A DNA stretch of 16,092 nucleotides. Source: UBA6197 sp047638075 (GTDB lineage: Bacteria; Pseudomonadota; Alphaproteobacteria; Rhodobacterales; Rhodobacteraceae). Positions 7,068 to 14,840 of this stretch are shown piece after piece. Under the pieces are notes generated by a model. It worked only from the letters and a program-made list of their open reading frames with translations, searched no databases and had not been told where the DNA came from. The position numbers and the translations under genes are program-made. The stretch is taken from assembly GCF_047638075.1 (NCBI RefSeq), contig NZ_JBLJBV010000067.1, positions 1 to 16,092 of the forward strand, given 5' to 3'. Within the stretch, counting starts at the first letter, position 1. Each line of letters opens with the position of its first letter.

Positions 7068-7442
7068 ACGGCATTGCGAGAATGGACGCCGCTTGCGGAA
7101 CAAGGTGACGCATTGGCGCAGCATAATCTCGGCATCATTTATGCGAACGGCCTAGGAGTTCCGCAGGACCATGCCGAGGCGGTGAAGTGGTACCGGCTGG
7201 CGGCTGATCAAGGTTACGCATCGGCGCAGAATAACCTCGGCCTCACATATGAGAGCGGTTTGGGCGTGCCGCAGGACTATATCGCTGCGCACATATGGTA
7301 CAATATCGCTGGGTCAAATGGCAGTGCAAAAGCGATTTCTAATAGAGACAGAGTTTTAGCTATGATGCAGCCCGTTGATATTTCCGAAGCCCAGCGGCGC
7401 GCAAAAGTGTGCCTAGCGTCGAACTATACCGACTGCGACTGA
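7068..7442 (+). pseudogene. 5'-truncated Sel1-repeat (tetratricopeptide-like) protein gene
   Basis: Two Sel1-like repeats are visible: AEQGDALAQHNLGIIYANGLG then PQDHAEAVKWYRLA, and ADQGYASAQNNLG then PQDYIAAHIWYNIA. These are followed by the usual helical C-terminal tail (ISEAQRRAKVCLASNYTDC) and a stop at 7440-7442. Sel1 proteins are helical scaffolds, often secreted or periplasmic. The family's signal peptide and first part are missing: homology starts near TALREWTPL at 7068, directly after the IS21 remnant and the hairpin. A TTG at 7074 could give a 122-residue product, but no ribosome site is evident. Probably truncated by IS insertion and subsequent deletion. Confidence 0.75.
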
Positions 7443-7663
7443 CTATCGGTTGTGGTTTGGGCGCTGAAGATGCCAGCCACGACATCATGGAGGGGATTAC
7501 CCTGCCTCATTCGCAAAACCACGATTCAGAGGATTTGGCGCAGGAGAGATGGACTGCCGAACTCTGAAAGCTTAGTAGTCTGCACAAGCATTTTCCCTAT
7601 GTGGGGTGCTATGAGGGGTAAATCGAAATTTATGTCATTTTATTATATGATTTCAATGATGAT
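7443..7663. other. intergenic stretch between Sel1 remnant and tRNA-Ser, nothing recognised
   Basis: No coding region, RNA or repeat that I can support. The part next to the tRNA (about 7620-7663) is strikingly AT-rich for this window. No copy of the tRNA 3' end was seen here or further left. Confidence 0.5.
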
Positions 7664-7751
7664 TGGCGGAAGGGGTGGGATTCGAACCCACGGATGCTCT
7701 CACATCGGCGGTTTTCAAGACCGCTGCAATCGACCACTCTGCCACCCTTCC
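7664..7751 (-). tRNA. tRNA-Ser (anticodon UGA)
   Basis: On the minus strand the sequence folds as a class II tRNA of 88 nt: acceptor stem GGAAGGG/CCCTTCC, anticodon loop CTTGAAA (anticodon TGA) closed by GCGGT/ACCGC, a long variable arm (GATG..CATC) typical of tRNA-Ser, T-arm GTGGGTTCGAATCCCAC, discriminator G and an encoded CCA. It reads UCA codons. The 3' end faces the accessory region on the left, the side on which tRNA-targeting elements normally insert. Confidence 0.97.
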
Positions 7752-8125
7752 ACAATACTCCCGACCAGGTTTTCAAGACCCGAGCCTTGATCCCCCGGTC
7801 ACCCATCCGGTGTTGGCCTTCGAGATTGGGGGCTCAGCCCCTCGCTCGTGCCTTCACCACCGTTCCGAACTGGCGCACCTGCCGCGGTGCGTCGGTTACG
7901 GTTAGACCCAGACCAGATCGGATCTTTTACACCCACACTTTGCTTGATCATCCAGCGCAACCCAAAGATCAAGTCCCCGGTGACCGTTCGAAAGGTGATT
8001 TTAACACCCCTCGGCCGTCTGTCCGGTTCGGGCGCACCCTAGCGAGGCGCGGTGGCAAACTCAAGGCGTCCGCACCCGCCAAAGTGCACAATCGAAACAA
8101 TATTCTGGTATGTCCCTAGGGGTCT
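7752..8125. other. 374-bp intergenic region between tRNA-Ser and trxB
   Basis: No convincing gene. Frames through it give low-complexity products without family resemblance. The one distinct feature is a second copy, at 7768-7780, of the 13-mer GGTTTTCAAGACC that forms part of the tRNA anticodon arm at 7710-7722. I looked for tmRNA and SRP RNA signatures and saw neither. Confidence 0.5.
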
Positions 8126-9076
8126 TTATGGCATTTGGGCTTCTTCTTGCAAGAAACGCTCCACATCCAATGCCGCCATGCATCCCATACCTGCCGAAGT
8201 GACCGCCTGGCGGTAGACGTGATCCGTCAGATCACCGGCAGCAAAAACGCCCGAAACCGAGGTTGCGGTCGTGCCGGGATGTACTTTGACATAGCCGCCC
8301 AAATGCAGATCCAACTGATCCTTGACCAATTCGGACGCGGGGGCGTGACCGATCGCCACAAAGAACCCGGCGCAGGGAATTTCAATGATTGCGCCTGTCT
8401 TGACGTGCTTGGCCCGCACGCCAGTGACACCCAAGGGGGATTCGGTTCCCAACACTTCTTCAATGCCATGATCCCACAGGACCTGAACCTTGGAATTTTT
8501 GAATAGCCGGTCTTGCATGATTTTTTCGGCCCGCAGGCTATCGCGGCGATGAATCAGCGTCACTTTCGACGCAAAATTGGTCAAAAACAACGCCTCTTCC
8601 ACGGCGGTGTTTCCACCGCCGACCACAACGATTTCCTTGCCCCGGTAAAAAAATCCGTCACAGGTGGCGCAGGCGGAAACGCCAAAGCCCTTGAACTTTT
8701 CTTCCGATGGCAGGCCCAGCCAACGCGCTTGCGCCCCGGTGGCCAGAATCACGGCATCGGCCGTATAGGTTGTGCCACTGTCCCCTAGTGCGGTGAACGG
8801 CCGTTTCAAGAGATCCAGCGATGAAATATGGTCTCCGATCACCTCAGCCCCCACCGCTTTGGCGTGTTCTTCCATCCTCACCATCAGGTCAGGCCCCTGC
8901 ACATGGATATCGCCGGGCCAGTTTTCGACCTCGGTAGTGATTGTCAACTGGCCGCCGGGCTGGATGCCCTGCACCAAAATCGGATTCAACATGGCGCGCG
9001 CGGAATAGACCGCGGCCGTATAGCCGGCCGGCCCCGAGCCGATGATCAGAACCTTTGTATGACGCGTCTCGCCCAT
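8126..9076 (-). CDS. trxB: thioredoxin-disulfide reductase
   Basis: 316-residue cytoplasmic flavoenzyme that passes electrons from NADPH through FAD to thioredoxin. Features in order: FAD-binding GSGPAG at 13-18; the PGGQLTITTEVENWPG segment at about 40-55; the redox-active CATC at 136-139 (SACATCDGFF); NADPH-binding GGGNTAVE at 153-160 and HRRDSLRAEK; and the C-terminal FAD motif with AAGDL. Length and order match bacterial TrxB. ATG at 9074-9076 is chosen because an AAAGGAG ribosome site lies just upstream; a longer in-frame extension to 9370 runs into the divergent lrp gene and has no family resemblance. TAA at 8126-8128. Confidence 0.97.
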   Translation of the reverse strand: MGETRHTKVLIIGSGPAGYTAAVYSARAMLNPILVQGIQPGGQLTITTEVENWPGDIHVQGPDLMVRMEEHAKAVGAEVIGDHISSLDLLKRPFTALGDSGTTYTADAVILATGAQARWLGLPSEEKFKGFGVSACATCDGFFYRGKEIVVVGGGNTAVEEALFLTNFASKVTLIHRRDSLRAEKIMQDRLFKNSKVQVLWDHGIEEVLGTESPLGVTGVRAKHVKTGAIIEIPCAGFFVAIGHAPASELVKDQLDLHLGGYVKVHPGTTATSVSGVFAAGDLTDHVYRQAVTSAGMGCMAALDVERFLQEEAQMP

Positions 9077-9171
9077 GAAAATCTCCTTTATGTCACGCAA
9101 GGATATAGCCATGACTGCGCGCGCGTAAAACCCCCAACACGTCGCAGCCGATTGCGCTTGCACTTGCTTTG

Positions 9172-9188
9172 GCGAAATATTATTGCGC
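9172..9188. promoter_or_regulatory. 17-bp near-palindrome in the trxB/lrp divergent region
   Basis: GCGAAATATTATTGCGC pairs with itself at 7 of 8 positions around a central base, with an AT-rich core and GC ends. It lies 46 bp upstream of the Lrp-family start and 95 bp upstream of the trxB start. Lrp/AsnC regulators commonly bind AT-rich dyads in their own promoter, so an autoregulatory operator is plausible. Assigned by symmetry only. Confidence 0.45.
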
Positions 9189-9234
9189 AATCTTCGCTCA
9201 CGCGATACGTTCCGTAAAATCTTCGGAGGATGAC

Positions 9235-9735
9235 ATGGCGACCAACAAGCTTGATGAAATCGACAGGAAGATCCTGGCCGAACTTCAGGCGGATGGGCGT
9301 ATGACCAATGTCGAACTGGCCAAACGCGTCGGGATTTCTGCGCCACCCTGTTTGCGCCGGGTACGCACATTGGAAGAGGCAGGTTTCATCCGCGGCTATC
9401 ATGCCGACGTAAACCCCCGCGAATTGGGTTTTGAGGTGCAGGTGTTTGCAATGGTGCGGCTGCACAGCCAGGCAGAATCTGACCTTTCCGCCTTTGAGGC
9501 GCGTTGCCGGGCCTGGCCGCTTGTCCGTGAATGTCACATGCTTAACGGGGAAATCGACTTCATCTTGAAATGCGTGGCGCCGGACCTATCGACGTTCCAG
9601 AATTTTCTGACCGAAGGGCTGACCTCGGCCAAGAATGTGGCCTCGGTCAAAACCAGCCTCGTGATCCGCTGCGCCAAGGACGACCCCGGCGTTCCCTTTG
9701 ACGTCATGGAGGCGCGGCTCTCGAAACTCGCCTGA
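9235..9735 (+). CDS. Lrp/AsnC family transcriptional regulator
   Basis: 166 residues. The N-terminal winged helix-turn-helix (LDEIDRKILAELQADGRMTN, ELAKRVGISAPPCLRRVRTL) is followed by the RAM/AsnC ligand-binding domain (FEVQVFAMVRLHS, ECHMLNGEIDFILKCV, SVKTSLVIR). Such proteins sense amino acids and act locally or globally; the ligand and targets cannot be told from the sequence. ATG at 9235 is preceded by GGAGGA with four-base spacing, so the start is secure. Divergent from trxB, with a palindrome between them. Confidence 0.95.
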   Translation: MATNKLDEIDRKILAELQADGRMTNVELAKRVGISAPPCLRRVRTLEEAGFIRGYHADVNPRELGFEVQVFAMVRLHSQAESDLSAFEARCRAWPLVRECHMLNGEIDFILKCVAPDLSTFQNFLTEGLTSAKNVASVKTSLVIRCAKDDPGVPFDVMEARLSKLA

Positions 9736-9875
9736 GGTTTCGCCTGCGGCGCTTTTGGGCCTTTGCCCGATGGCCGGGCCGGCCAATTTCCGGCAAGGCA
9801 TCGCCCATCCGCCCGATAGAGGCTTTCAGTGACGGGTTGCGCGGGTTATCACCGAAAAAACTATCGGAGATTTCA
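9736..9875. other. intergenic region with two small GC-rich hairpins after lrp
   Basis: GGGCCTTTGCCC at 9757-9768 and TGGCCGGGCCGGCCA at 9771-9785 can each form a short stem. Neither is followed by a T-run, so termination is possible but unproven. The remainder leads to the CGGAGA ribosome site of the next gene. Confidence 0.35.
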
Positions 9876-10352
9876 ATGCATACCCTGACCCGCCGGGCCA
9901 CAATTATGCTGATGTTGTCCACGGTTGCGGCCTGTGGCACCCCCTCGGACGCTGACCGAAGGCATCGGCGGGGCGGTGGCGCGCTGCATCCGGGCGAAAC
10001 GCCCGAGCTGCGGTCCCTGATCAATACCTACGCCGACCGCTATGACGTGCCGCGCCCCTTGGTACACCGGATCGTTCAGCGTGAAAGCCGGTATGTGGCG
10101 GGGGCACGCAACGGGCCCTATTACGGCCTGATGCAGATTCTACCGCAAACCGCACGGACAATGGGCTTTCGCGGCAAACCCTCGGATCTGCTCGATGCGG
10201 AAACGAACCTCAAATACGGGGTGAAATATCTGCGCGGGGCATGGATGTGCGCCGATGGCAGCTATGACCGGGCCGTGATGTGGTATTCCAAAGGCTATTA
10301 TTATGAGGCCAAACGGCGCGGCATCCTGCGCGAAACCGGATTGAAGGGCTAG
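9876..10352 (+). CDS. small lipoprotein lytic transglycosylase (SLT domain)
   Basis: 158 residues with a lipoprotein signal peptide (lipobox TVAAC, Cys20) and a soluble lytic transglycosylase fold. The catalytic Glu is Glu70 in IVQRESRY, followed by YYGLMQILPQTARTMGF (about 82-98), NLKYGVKYLRG and AVMWYSKGYYY. It would cleave peptidoglycan glycan strands from a membrane anchor in the periplasm. ATG at 9876 has CGGAGA five bases upstream and places the signal peptide correctly; an upstream in-frame ATG at 9837 would add 13 unneeded residues. Convergent with the iolG-like gene across a hairpin. Confidence 0.92.
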   Translation: MHTLTRRATIMLMLSTVAACGTPSDADRRHRRGGGALHPGETPELRSLINTYADRYDVPRPLVHRIVQRESRYVAGARNGPYYGLMQILPQTARTMGFRGKPSDLLDAETNLKYGVKYLRGAWMCADGSYDRAVMWYSKGYYYEAKRRGILRETGLKG

Positions 10353-10376
10353 GCGGCAATCCAAAGATTGCCGCTT
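10351..10376. terminator. hairpin between convergent transglycosylase and iolG genes
   Basis: Perfect 9-bp stem GCGGCAATC/GATTGCCGC with a CAAA loop, extended by a G-U and an A-T pair to 11 pairs, starting in the stop codon of the transglycosylase gene and 14 bp beyond the stop of the opposing gene. Position and symmetry suit a bidirectional terminator, although the downstream T-tract is weak on both strands. Confidence 0.65.
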
Positions 10377-10389
10377 AGCCCCCGGCGTC

Positions 10390-11391
10390 TCAGGCCAGCT
10401 CAGACAACTTGACCGTGCGCGCCTCGGCCACCGATTTCAGCGCGGCTTCGGCCAGCAGCAACCCCGCAAGACCGTCTTCCCCCGAGGGGCTGGGCGCATC
10501 CCCCGACGCCAGCGCCGCGATAAAGCTGGCGATTTCGGCCGAATAGGCCTCGGTGTAGCGGGTCATGAAGAAATCATGCAGCGGCGGGCGGGTATAGCCC
10601 TGCGCGGTCGCCACCTCGATCGACACGGGGCGCTGGTTTTCGGCGGCCACCGCGCCCAAGGACCCATGCACCTCGATCCGCTGATCATAGCCATAGGTTG
10701 CGCGACGCGAATTGGTGATGACCGCCTGTTTGCCCGATGCCGTGGTCAGGATCACGTTCACACTGTCATAATCGCCCAGCTCGGCCAATTTCGGGTCAAC
10801 CAGCACGCTGGCGGTGGCGGTCACGGTTGCCACCTCTTCGCCCAGCAAAAAACGTGCCATGTCAAAATCGTGGATCGTCATGTCGCGGAAGATCCCGCCC
10901 GAACGGGGAATATACTCCAGATGCGGCAGGCCCGGATCGCGGCTGATGATGGTGACCATTTCCACCGCCCCAATCGTGCCCTTGTCGATCTCGGCCTTGA
11001 CGGCGCGAAAATGCGGATCGAACCGGCGGTTGAACCCCACCATCAGCGCACCCTTTTCAGCGCGCACCACCGCCAGACATTCCTTGACGCGCGCAAGGGC
11101 AAGGTCGATCGGCTTTTCGCAAAACACCGCCTTGCCGGCGCGCACGAAACGCTCGATCAGGTCGGCGTGGGTATCGGTCGGGGTGCAGATGACCACCGCG
11201 TCAATGTCATCCGCCGCCTCGATTGCCTCGATCGAGCGCACATCACAGCCGTATTGCGCGGCAATCGCCTCGGCGGCGGGGGCCATCGCATCGGCCACGG
11301 CCACCAGCCGCGCCTGCGCATCACCCGTCAGCGCCGTTGCATGCACCTTGCCAATACGCCCTGCTCCAAGCAGCCCAAATCTGACAGTCAT
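10390..11391 (-). CDS. iolG: inositol 2-dehydrogenase-like Gfo/Idh/MocA oxidoreductase
   Basis: 333-residue NAD(P)-dependent sugar/polyol dehydrogenase. The Rossmann motif GAGRIG is at 9-14; CEKP at 91-94 supplies the catalytic Lys93; and GGIFRDMTIHDFDMARFL (165-182) holds the Asp170 and His174 expected of inositol dehydrogenases. Overall similarity suggests oxidation of myo-inositol to 2-keto-myo-inositol, but members of this family with other sugars as substrates cannot be excluded. No other inositol catabolic genes are in the window, so the gene stands alone here. ATG at 11389-11391 has GAGGGTGA close upstream. Confidence 0.85.
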   Translation of the reverse strand: MTVRFGLLGAGRIGKVHATALTGDAQARLVAVADAMAPAAEAIAAQYGCDVRSIEAIEAADDIDAVVICTPTDTHADLIERFVRAGKAVFCEKPIDLALARVKECLAVVRAEKGALMVGFNRRFDPHFRAVKAEIDKGTIGAVEMVTIISRDPGLPHLEYIPRSGGIFRDMTIHDFDMARFLLGEEVATVTATASVLVDPKLAELGDYDSVNVILTTASGKQAVITNSRRATYGYDQRIEVHGSLGAVAAENQRPVSIEVATAQGYTRPPLHDFFMTRYTEAYSAEIASFIAALASGDAPSPSGEDGLAGLLLAEAALKSVAEARTVKLSELA

Positions 11392-11549
11392 TTCACCCTC
11401 ATTTGCAAAGCTCAGGCGGATAAGACCGCCAATTGATCGGCAACCGCGCGGGAGCCGCGATCATCGGTTGATCATAAACACCGCGCGGCGAAAAGGTGAA
11501 CCCCGAAATGCGGCCCCCGTGACGGCGGCGCCACGCCCAAGTGCGGCCG
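11392..11549. other. intergenic region between iolG-like gene and permease gene
   Basis: 158 bp holding the promoter side of the iolG-like gene and the end of the permease gene. Related TGATC-type elements occur (TTGATCGG at 11432-11439; CGGTTGATCA at 11464-11473) but they do not make a clean operator. No gene is seen. Confidence 0.4.
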
Positions 11550-14078
11550 TCAATCGCGGGCGCGCAGAACCTGCGCCGGCCGCGCGGCCAGGGGGCGCAG
11601 CGCAAACAGCAGCCCCGCCCCCAACGAGGCCAGAACCCCGCCAATCACAATCGCCAACGCGGCAAACGGGGCGAAATGGAATTCCGACTCCATCACCAAT
11701 GTCAGCACCACCCACCCCGCTGCCGCCCCAAAGCCCACCGCAATCAGCCCGGCCGCAGCCCCCATCAGCCCCGCCCGCAACGCAAAAGACGCCAGAATGG
11801 TGCCCCGCGTCGCGCCCAGCACCTTCAGTAGCGCCGCCTCCCAGGCGCGGGCGTGCTCTCCGGCGGCGGCGGCCCCGATCAGCACCACAAAGCCGGTCAG
11901 CAGCGTCGCCCCCGCCGCCAGTGCCGTTGCGCGGGCAATCGCGCCTAGGGCTTCGGTCACGCGGTCGATGGCATCGCGCACGCGGATCGCGGTGATATGG
12001 GGGTAGGCCCCGGCCAGATCGCGCAGGATCGCGGCCTCCGCCTCGGGCGGGGCGTAGACGGTGGCAATATGGGTATGCGGCGCGCCTTGCAGCGCGGCAG
12101 GGTTCAGCGTCATCACAAAGCCGATCCCGGCGGTTGAAAAATCAACCTCGCGAAGGCTGGTGATGGTGGCGTCAATGTCGCGGCCCAGGATGTTCACGGT
12201 GATCTGGTCGCCCAGTTTCAGGCCCAACTCCTCTGCCTCTTTCGCCGCAAAGCTGACCTGCGGCGGGCCCGCGTAGCCCTGTGGCCACCATGCGCCTGCC
12301 ACGATCTTTGTGTTTTCCGGCGGCTCGGCTGCATAGGTGATCCCCCGGTCGCCGCGCACAACCCAGTGATCCCCGGCCACATCACGGGCGTTTTTGCCGT
12401 TGATCCGGGTCAGGACGCCGCGCAGCATCGGCGCGGTCTGCACCTTGGTCACGTCGGGATTTGCGGCCAGACGGGCCAAGAAGCCGTCGATCTGGTCATT
12501 CTGGATATCGACGATGAAATACGCGGGCGCGACCTTTGGCAGGTCGCGGTCAATCGCGCCGCGCAGCCCCGCGTCGATCTGCCCGACTGCGGCCAGCACC
12601 GAAAGCCCCAGCCCCAGCGACAAGATCACCGCCCCCGCCTCGGACCGGGGTCCGCCAACCGCCGCCATTGCAGCGCGCAGCGCAGGCCGCCCGCGCAAAA
12701 GGTTCGTGCGCGCCAGCGCGCGGGCGCCGCGCCATAGCAGCCCCGCCATCACCGCCAGCACCAGCAGCGCCACCGCGATCCCCCCCAGCGTGCCCAAAGC
12801 CAGTTCCGGCACGCCCGAAAACCACACCGCCGCCGCCACCAACGCGGCCAGCAATAGCGCGGTCACCACCCCGGTTCCCGCGCCCGGCCACGCACGCCGC
12901 CCCGGCCCGATATCGCGGTAAAGTGCGGCCGTTCGCACCCCCGCCATCCGCGAAAGCGGCCATAGCGTGAAGATCGCAGAGACCAGAACCCCGTAAATCG
13001 CCGCCTCGGCCAAGGCGGCGGGGGCAAACCCCACCTTTACCGCAAAGGGCATCTGCGCCGCGATTAGCTCCTCGGCCAGTTTCGGAACCCCGGCGCCCAG
13101 CACCAACCCCAAACCGACGCCAATCACCGTCAGCACCGCCAACTGAATCAAGAACACCGCCCGGATCAGGCCACTGGTTGCCCCCAGCGCCTTCAGCGTG
13201 GCGATGGTTTCGACCTTGCGCTCCATCCAGGCGCGCACGGCGGCGGAAATACCCACGCCGCCAACCGCCAGACCCGCCAACCCCACCAGCACCAGAAACG
13301 AGCCTATACGTTCCACGAACCGCTCGGCCCCCGGTGCGGCGCGGCGGCTGTCTTGCCAGCGCATTCCGGCACCCTTGAACGCGCGCTTGGCCTTGGCCTT
13401 CAGCGCCGCCAGATCGGTGCCGGGGGGCAGCCGCAGCCGGTAGGCGGCTTCATAAAGCGACCCCGGCCCCAGCAAACCCGCCCCCTCCAGCGCCGTGCGC
13501 CGCACGATGGAGCGGGGACCAAGGCCAAAGCCACCGGTGGCACTGTCAGGTTCGCGCGTCAGACGCGCCGTCAGGGTGAATTCGGCCAGACCCAGCCGGA
13601 ACCTGTCGCCAATGGCCAGCCCAAGGCGGTCTGCCAGAACCGGGTCCATCACCGCACCCGGCACACCGTTCACCGGGGCCAGCGCCGCGGCCAGCGTCAT
13701 CTGCGGCGCAAGGCCAACCGTGCCAACCAGCGGATAGGCATCATCCACCGCCTTGACCTGCGTCAGCGCGCGTTCGGCCGTATCGCCGGTTCCGACAACC
13801 ACCATTGATCGAAAATCGACAATCTCGGATACCGCCTCGGCCTCGGCCGCCATCCAATCCCGCTCGGGTTCGGTTGCATTGCGGTAGGTGAATTCAAGCT
13901 GCGCATCGCCGCCTAAAAGGACCGTGCCCTGTTCGGTCAACCCGCCCTCGATCGCGGCGCGCAGCGTGCCAACCCCGGCAATCGCGCCCACCCCAAGGAT
14001 CAGGCACAGCAAAAACACCCGAAATCCGGCAATCCCGCCACGCAGTTCGCGCCGGGCAATACGTCCCGCAAGGCTCAT
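11550..14078 (-). CDS. FtsX/YbbP-like ABC transporter permease
   Basis: 842-residue multi-pass membrane protein of the MacB/FtsX superfamily. It has an N-terminal helix (FRVFLLCLILGVGAIAGVG), a large periplasmic domain (about 45-260), a first FtsX block of three helices near 265-400, a middle pair of helices, a second periplasmic domain (about 510-700) and a final three-helix block. This two-block architecture is that of E. coli YbbP (about 800 aa). Such permeases usually do not transport through the membrane but transmit ATPase force to the periplasm or extract lipids or lipoproteins; the substrate of this type is not established. ATG at 14076-14078 overlaps the ATPase TGA by four bases, so the two are one operon. 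Confidence 0.92.
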   Translation of the reverse strand: MSLAGRIARRELRGGIAGFRVFLLCLILGVGAIAGVGTLRAAIEGGLTEQGTVLLGGDAQLEFTYRNATEPERDWMAAEAEAVSEIVDFRSMVVVGTGDTAERALTQVKAVDDAYPLVGTVGLAPQMTLAAALAPVNGVPGAVMDPVLADRLGLAIGDRFRLGLAEFTLTARLTREPDSATGGFGLGPRSIVRRTALEGAGLLGPGSLYEAAYRLRLPPGTDLAALKAKAKRAFKGAGMRWQDSRRAAPGAERFVERIGSFLVLVGLAGLAVGGVGISAAVRAWMERKVETIATLKALGATSGLIRAVFLIQLAVLTVIGVGLGLVLGAGVPKLAEELIAAQMPFAVKVGFAPAALAEAAIYGVLVSAIFTLWPLSRMAGVRTAALYRDIGPGRRAWPGAGTGVVTALLLAALVAAAVWFSGVPELALGTLGGIAVALLVLAVMAGLLWRGARALARTNLLRGRPALRAAMAAVGGPRSEAGAVILSLGLGLSVLAAVGQIDAGLRGAIDRDLPKVAPAYFIVDIQNDQIDGFLARLAANPDVTKVQTAPMLRGVLTRINGKNARDVAGDHWVVRGDRGITYAAEPPENTKIVAGAWWPQGYAGPPQVSFAAKEAEELGLKLGDQITVNILGRDIDATITSLREVDFSTAGIGFVMTLNPAALQGAPHTHIATVYAPPEAEAAILRDLAGAYPHITAIRVRDAIDRVTEALGAIARATALAAGATLLTGFVVLIGAAAAGEHARAWEAALLKVLGATRGTILASFALRAGLMGAAAGLIAVGFGAAAGWVVLTLVMESEFHFAPFAALAIVIGGVLASLGAGLLFALRPLAARPAQVLRARD

Positions 14079-14755
14079 GCGGGCACCTCATCCAGCAAGA
14101 CGCCATCGGCCAGCCGCAAAATCCGGTCGCAGCGCGCCGCCAGTTCCGGCGCGTGGGTGACAAGGATCAGCGTCGCCCCATGGCGGTCACGCAGGCCAAA
14201 CAGCAGATCCATGATCGCCGTCCCATTGGCGGCATCAAGATTGCCGGTCGGCTCATCCGCCAAAAACAGCGCCGGGCGCGGTGCGGCAGCCCGCGCAAGC
14301 GCCACGCGCTGCTGTTCGCCGCCCGACAGTTCTGCCGGGTAATGGCCAGCGCGGGCGGCAAGGCCCACGGCGGCCAATTCATCAGCCGCACGCCCAAAGG
14401 CATCTGCAACCCCGGCCAGTTCCAGCGGCAGGGCCACATTTTCAAGCGCGGTCATCATTGGAATAAGGTGGAAGGATTGAAACACAATCCCCATATTGCC
14501 TCTGCGGAACCGCGCCAGCGCATCTTCGGACATCACCGAAAGATCCTGACCCAGTGCCGTCACAGACCCCGCGCTGGCCCGTTCCAGCCCGCCCATCAGC
14601 ATGAGGAGCGACGATTTGCCCGACCCAGAAGGCCCCGTCAGCCCGACACTTTCGCCACGCTCAACCGCCAGGGTGATGCCGCGCAGCACCTCGACCGGGC
14701 CGGCATTGCCTGCCAGCGTCAACCGCGCGTCCTTCATTGCCAAAACGGTATCCAT
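14075..14755 (-). CDS. ABC transporter ATP-binding protein (YbbA/LolD type)
   Basis: 226-residue ATPase with Walker A GPSGSGKSS (41-49), Q-loop Gln93, signature LSGGEQQR (143-150), Walker B ALFLADE (162-168), DEPTGNLD, and H-loop His201 (VTHAPELA). This is the MacB/LolD/YbbA subfamily that partners FtsX-type permeases, here the overlapping downstream gene. The ATG at 14753-14755 is chosen because homology begins there; the frame stays open to 15025, but that extension is antisense to the esterase gene. Confidence 0.95.
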   Translation of the reverse strand: MDTVLAMKDARLTLAGNAGPVEVLRGITLAVERGESVGLTGPSGSGKSSLLMLMGGLERASAGSVTALGQDLSVMSEDALARFRRGNMGIVFQSFHLIPMMTALENVALPLELAGVADAFGRAADELAAVGLAARAGHYPAELSGGEQQRVALARAAAPRPALFLADEPTGNLDAANGTAIMDLLFGLRDRHGATLILVTHAPELAARCDRILRLADGVLLDEVPA

Positions 14756-14840
14756 TGCCCCTGCCCCCAACTTCCGTGCCTCAGGGGCATATGGCCTCAG
14801 GGGCGCGGTTCGCAACCTTCTGGCAGCAACAATTCTTGTT

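Noticed and set aside
7752..8125. possible tmRNA, SRP RNA or other structured RNA
   Set aside because: None of the conserved sequence signatures of these RNAs is present on either strand.
10390..11391. myo-inositol catabolic operon
   Set aside because: Only the iolG-like gene is present; neighbouring genes on both sides are unrelated.
10814..11995. 393-codon plus-strand frame
   Set aside because: Antisense to the iolG-like and permease genes; a typical high-GC shadow rich in Pro, Arg, Ser and Ala.
12550..12963. 137-codon Gly/Arg-rich frame within the permease gene
   Set aside because: Alternative frame of a GC-rich gene, with no protein-like pattern.
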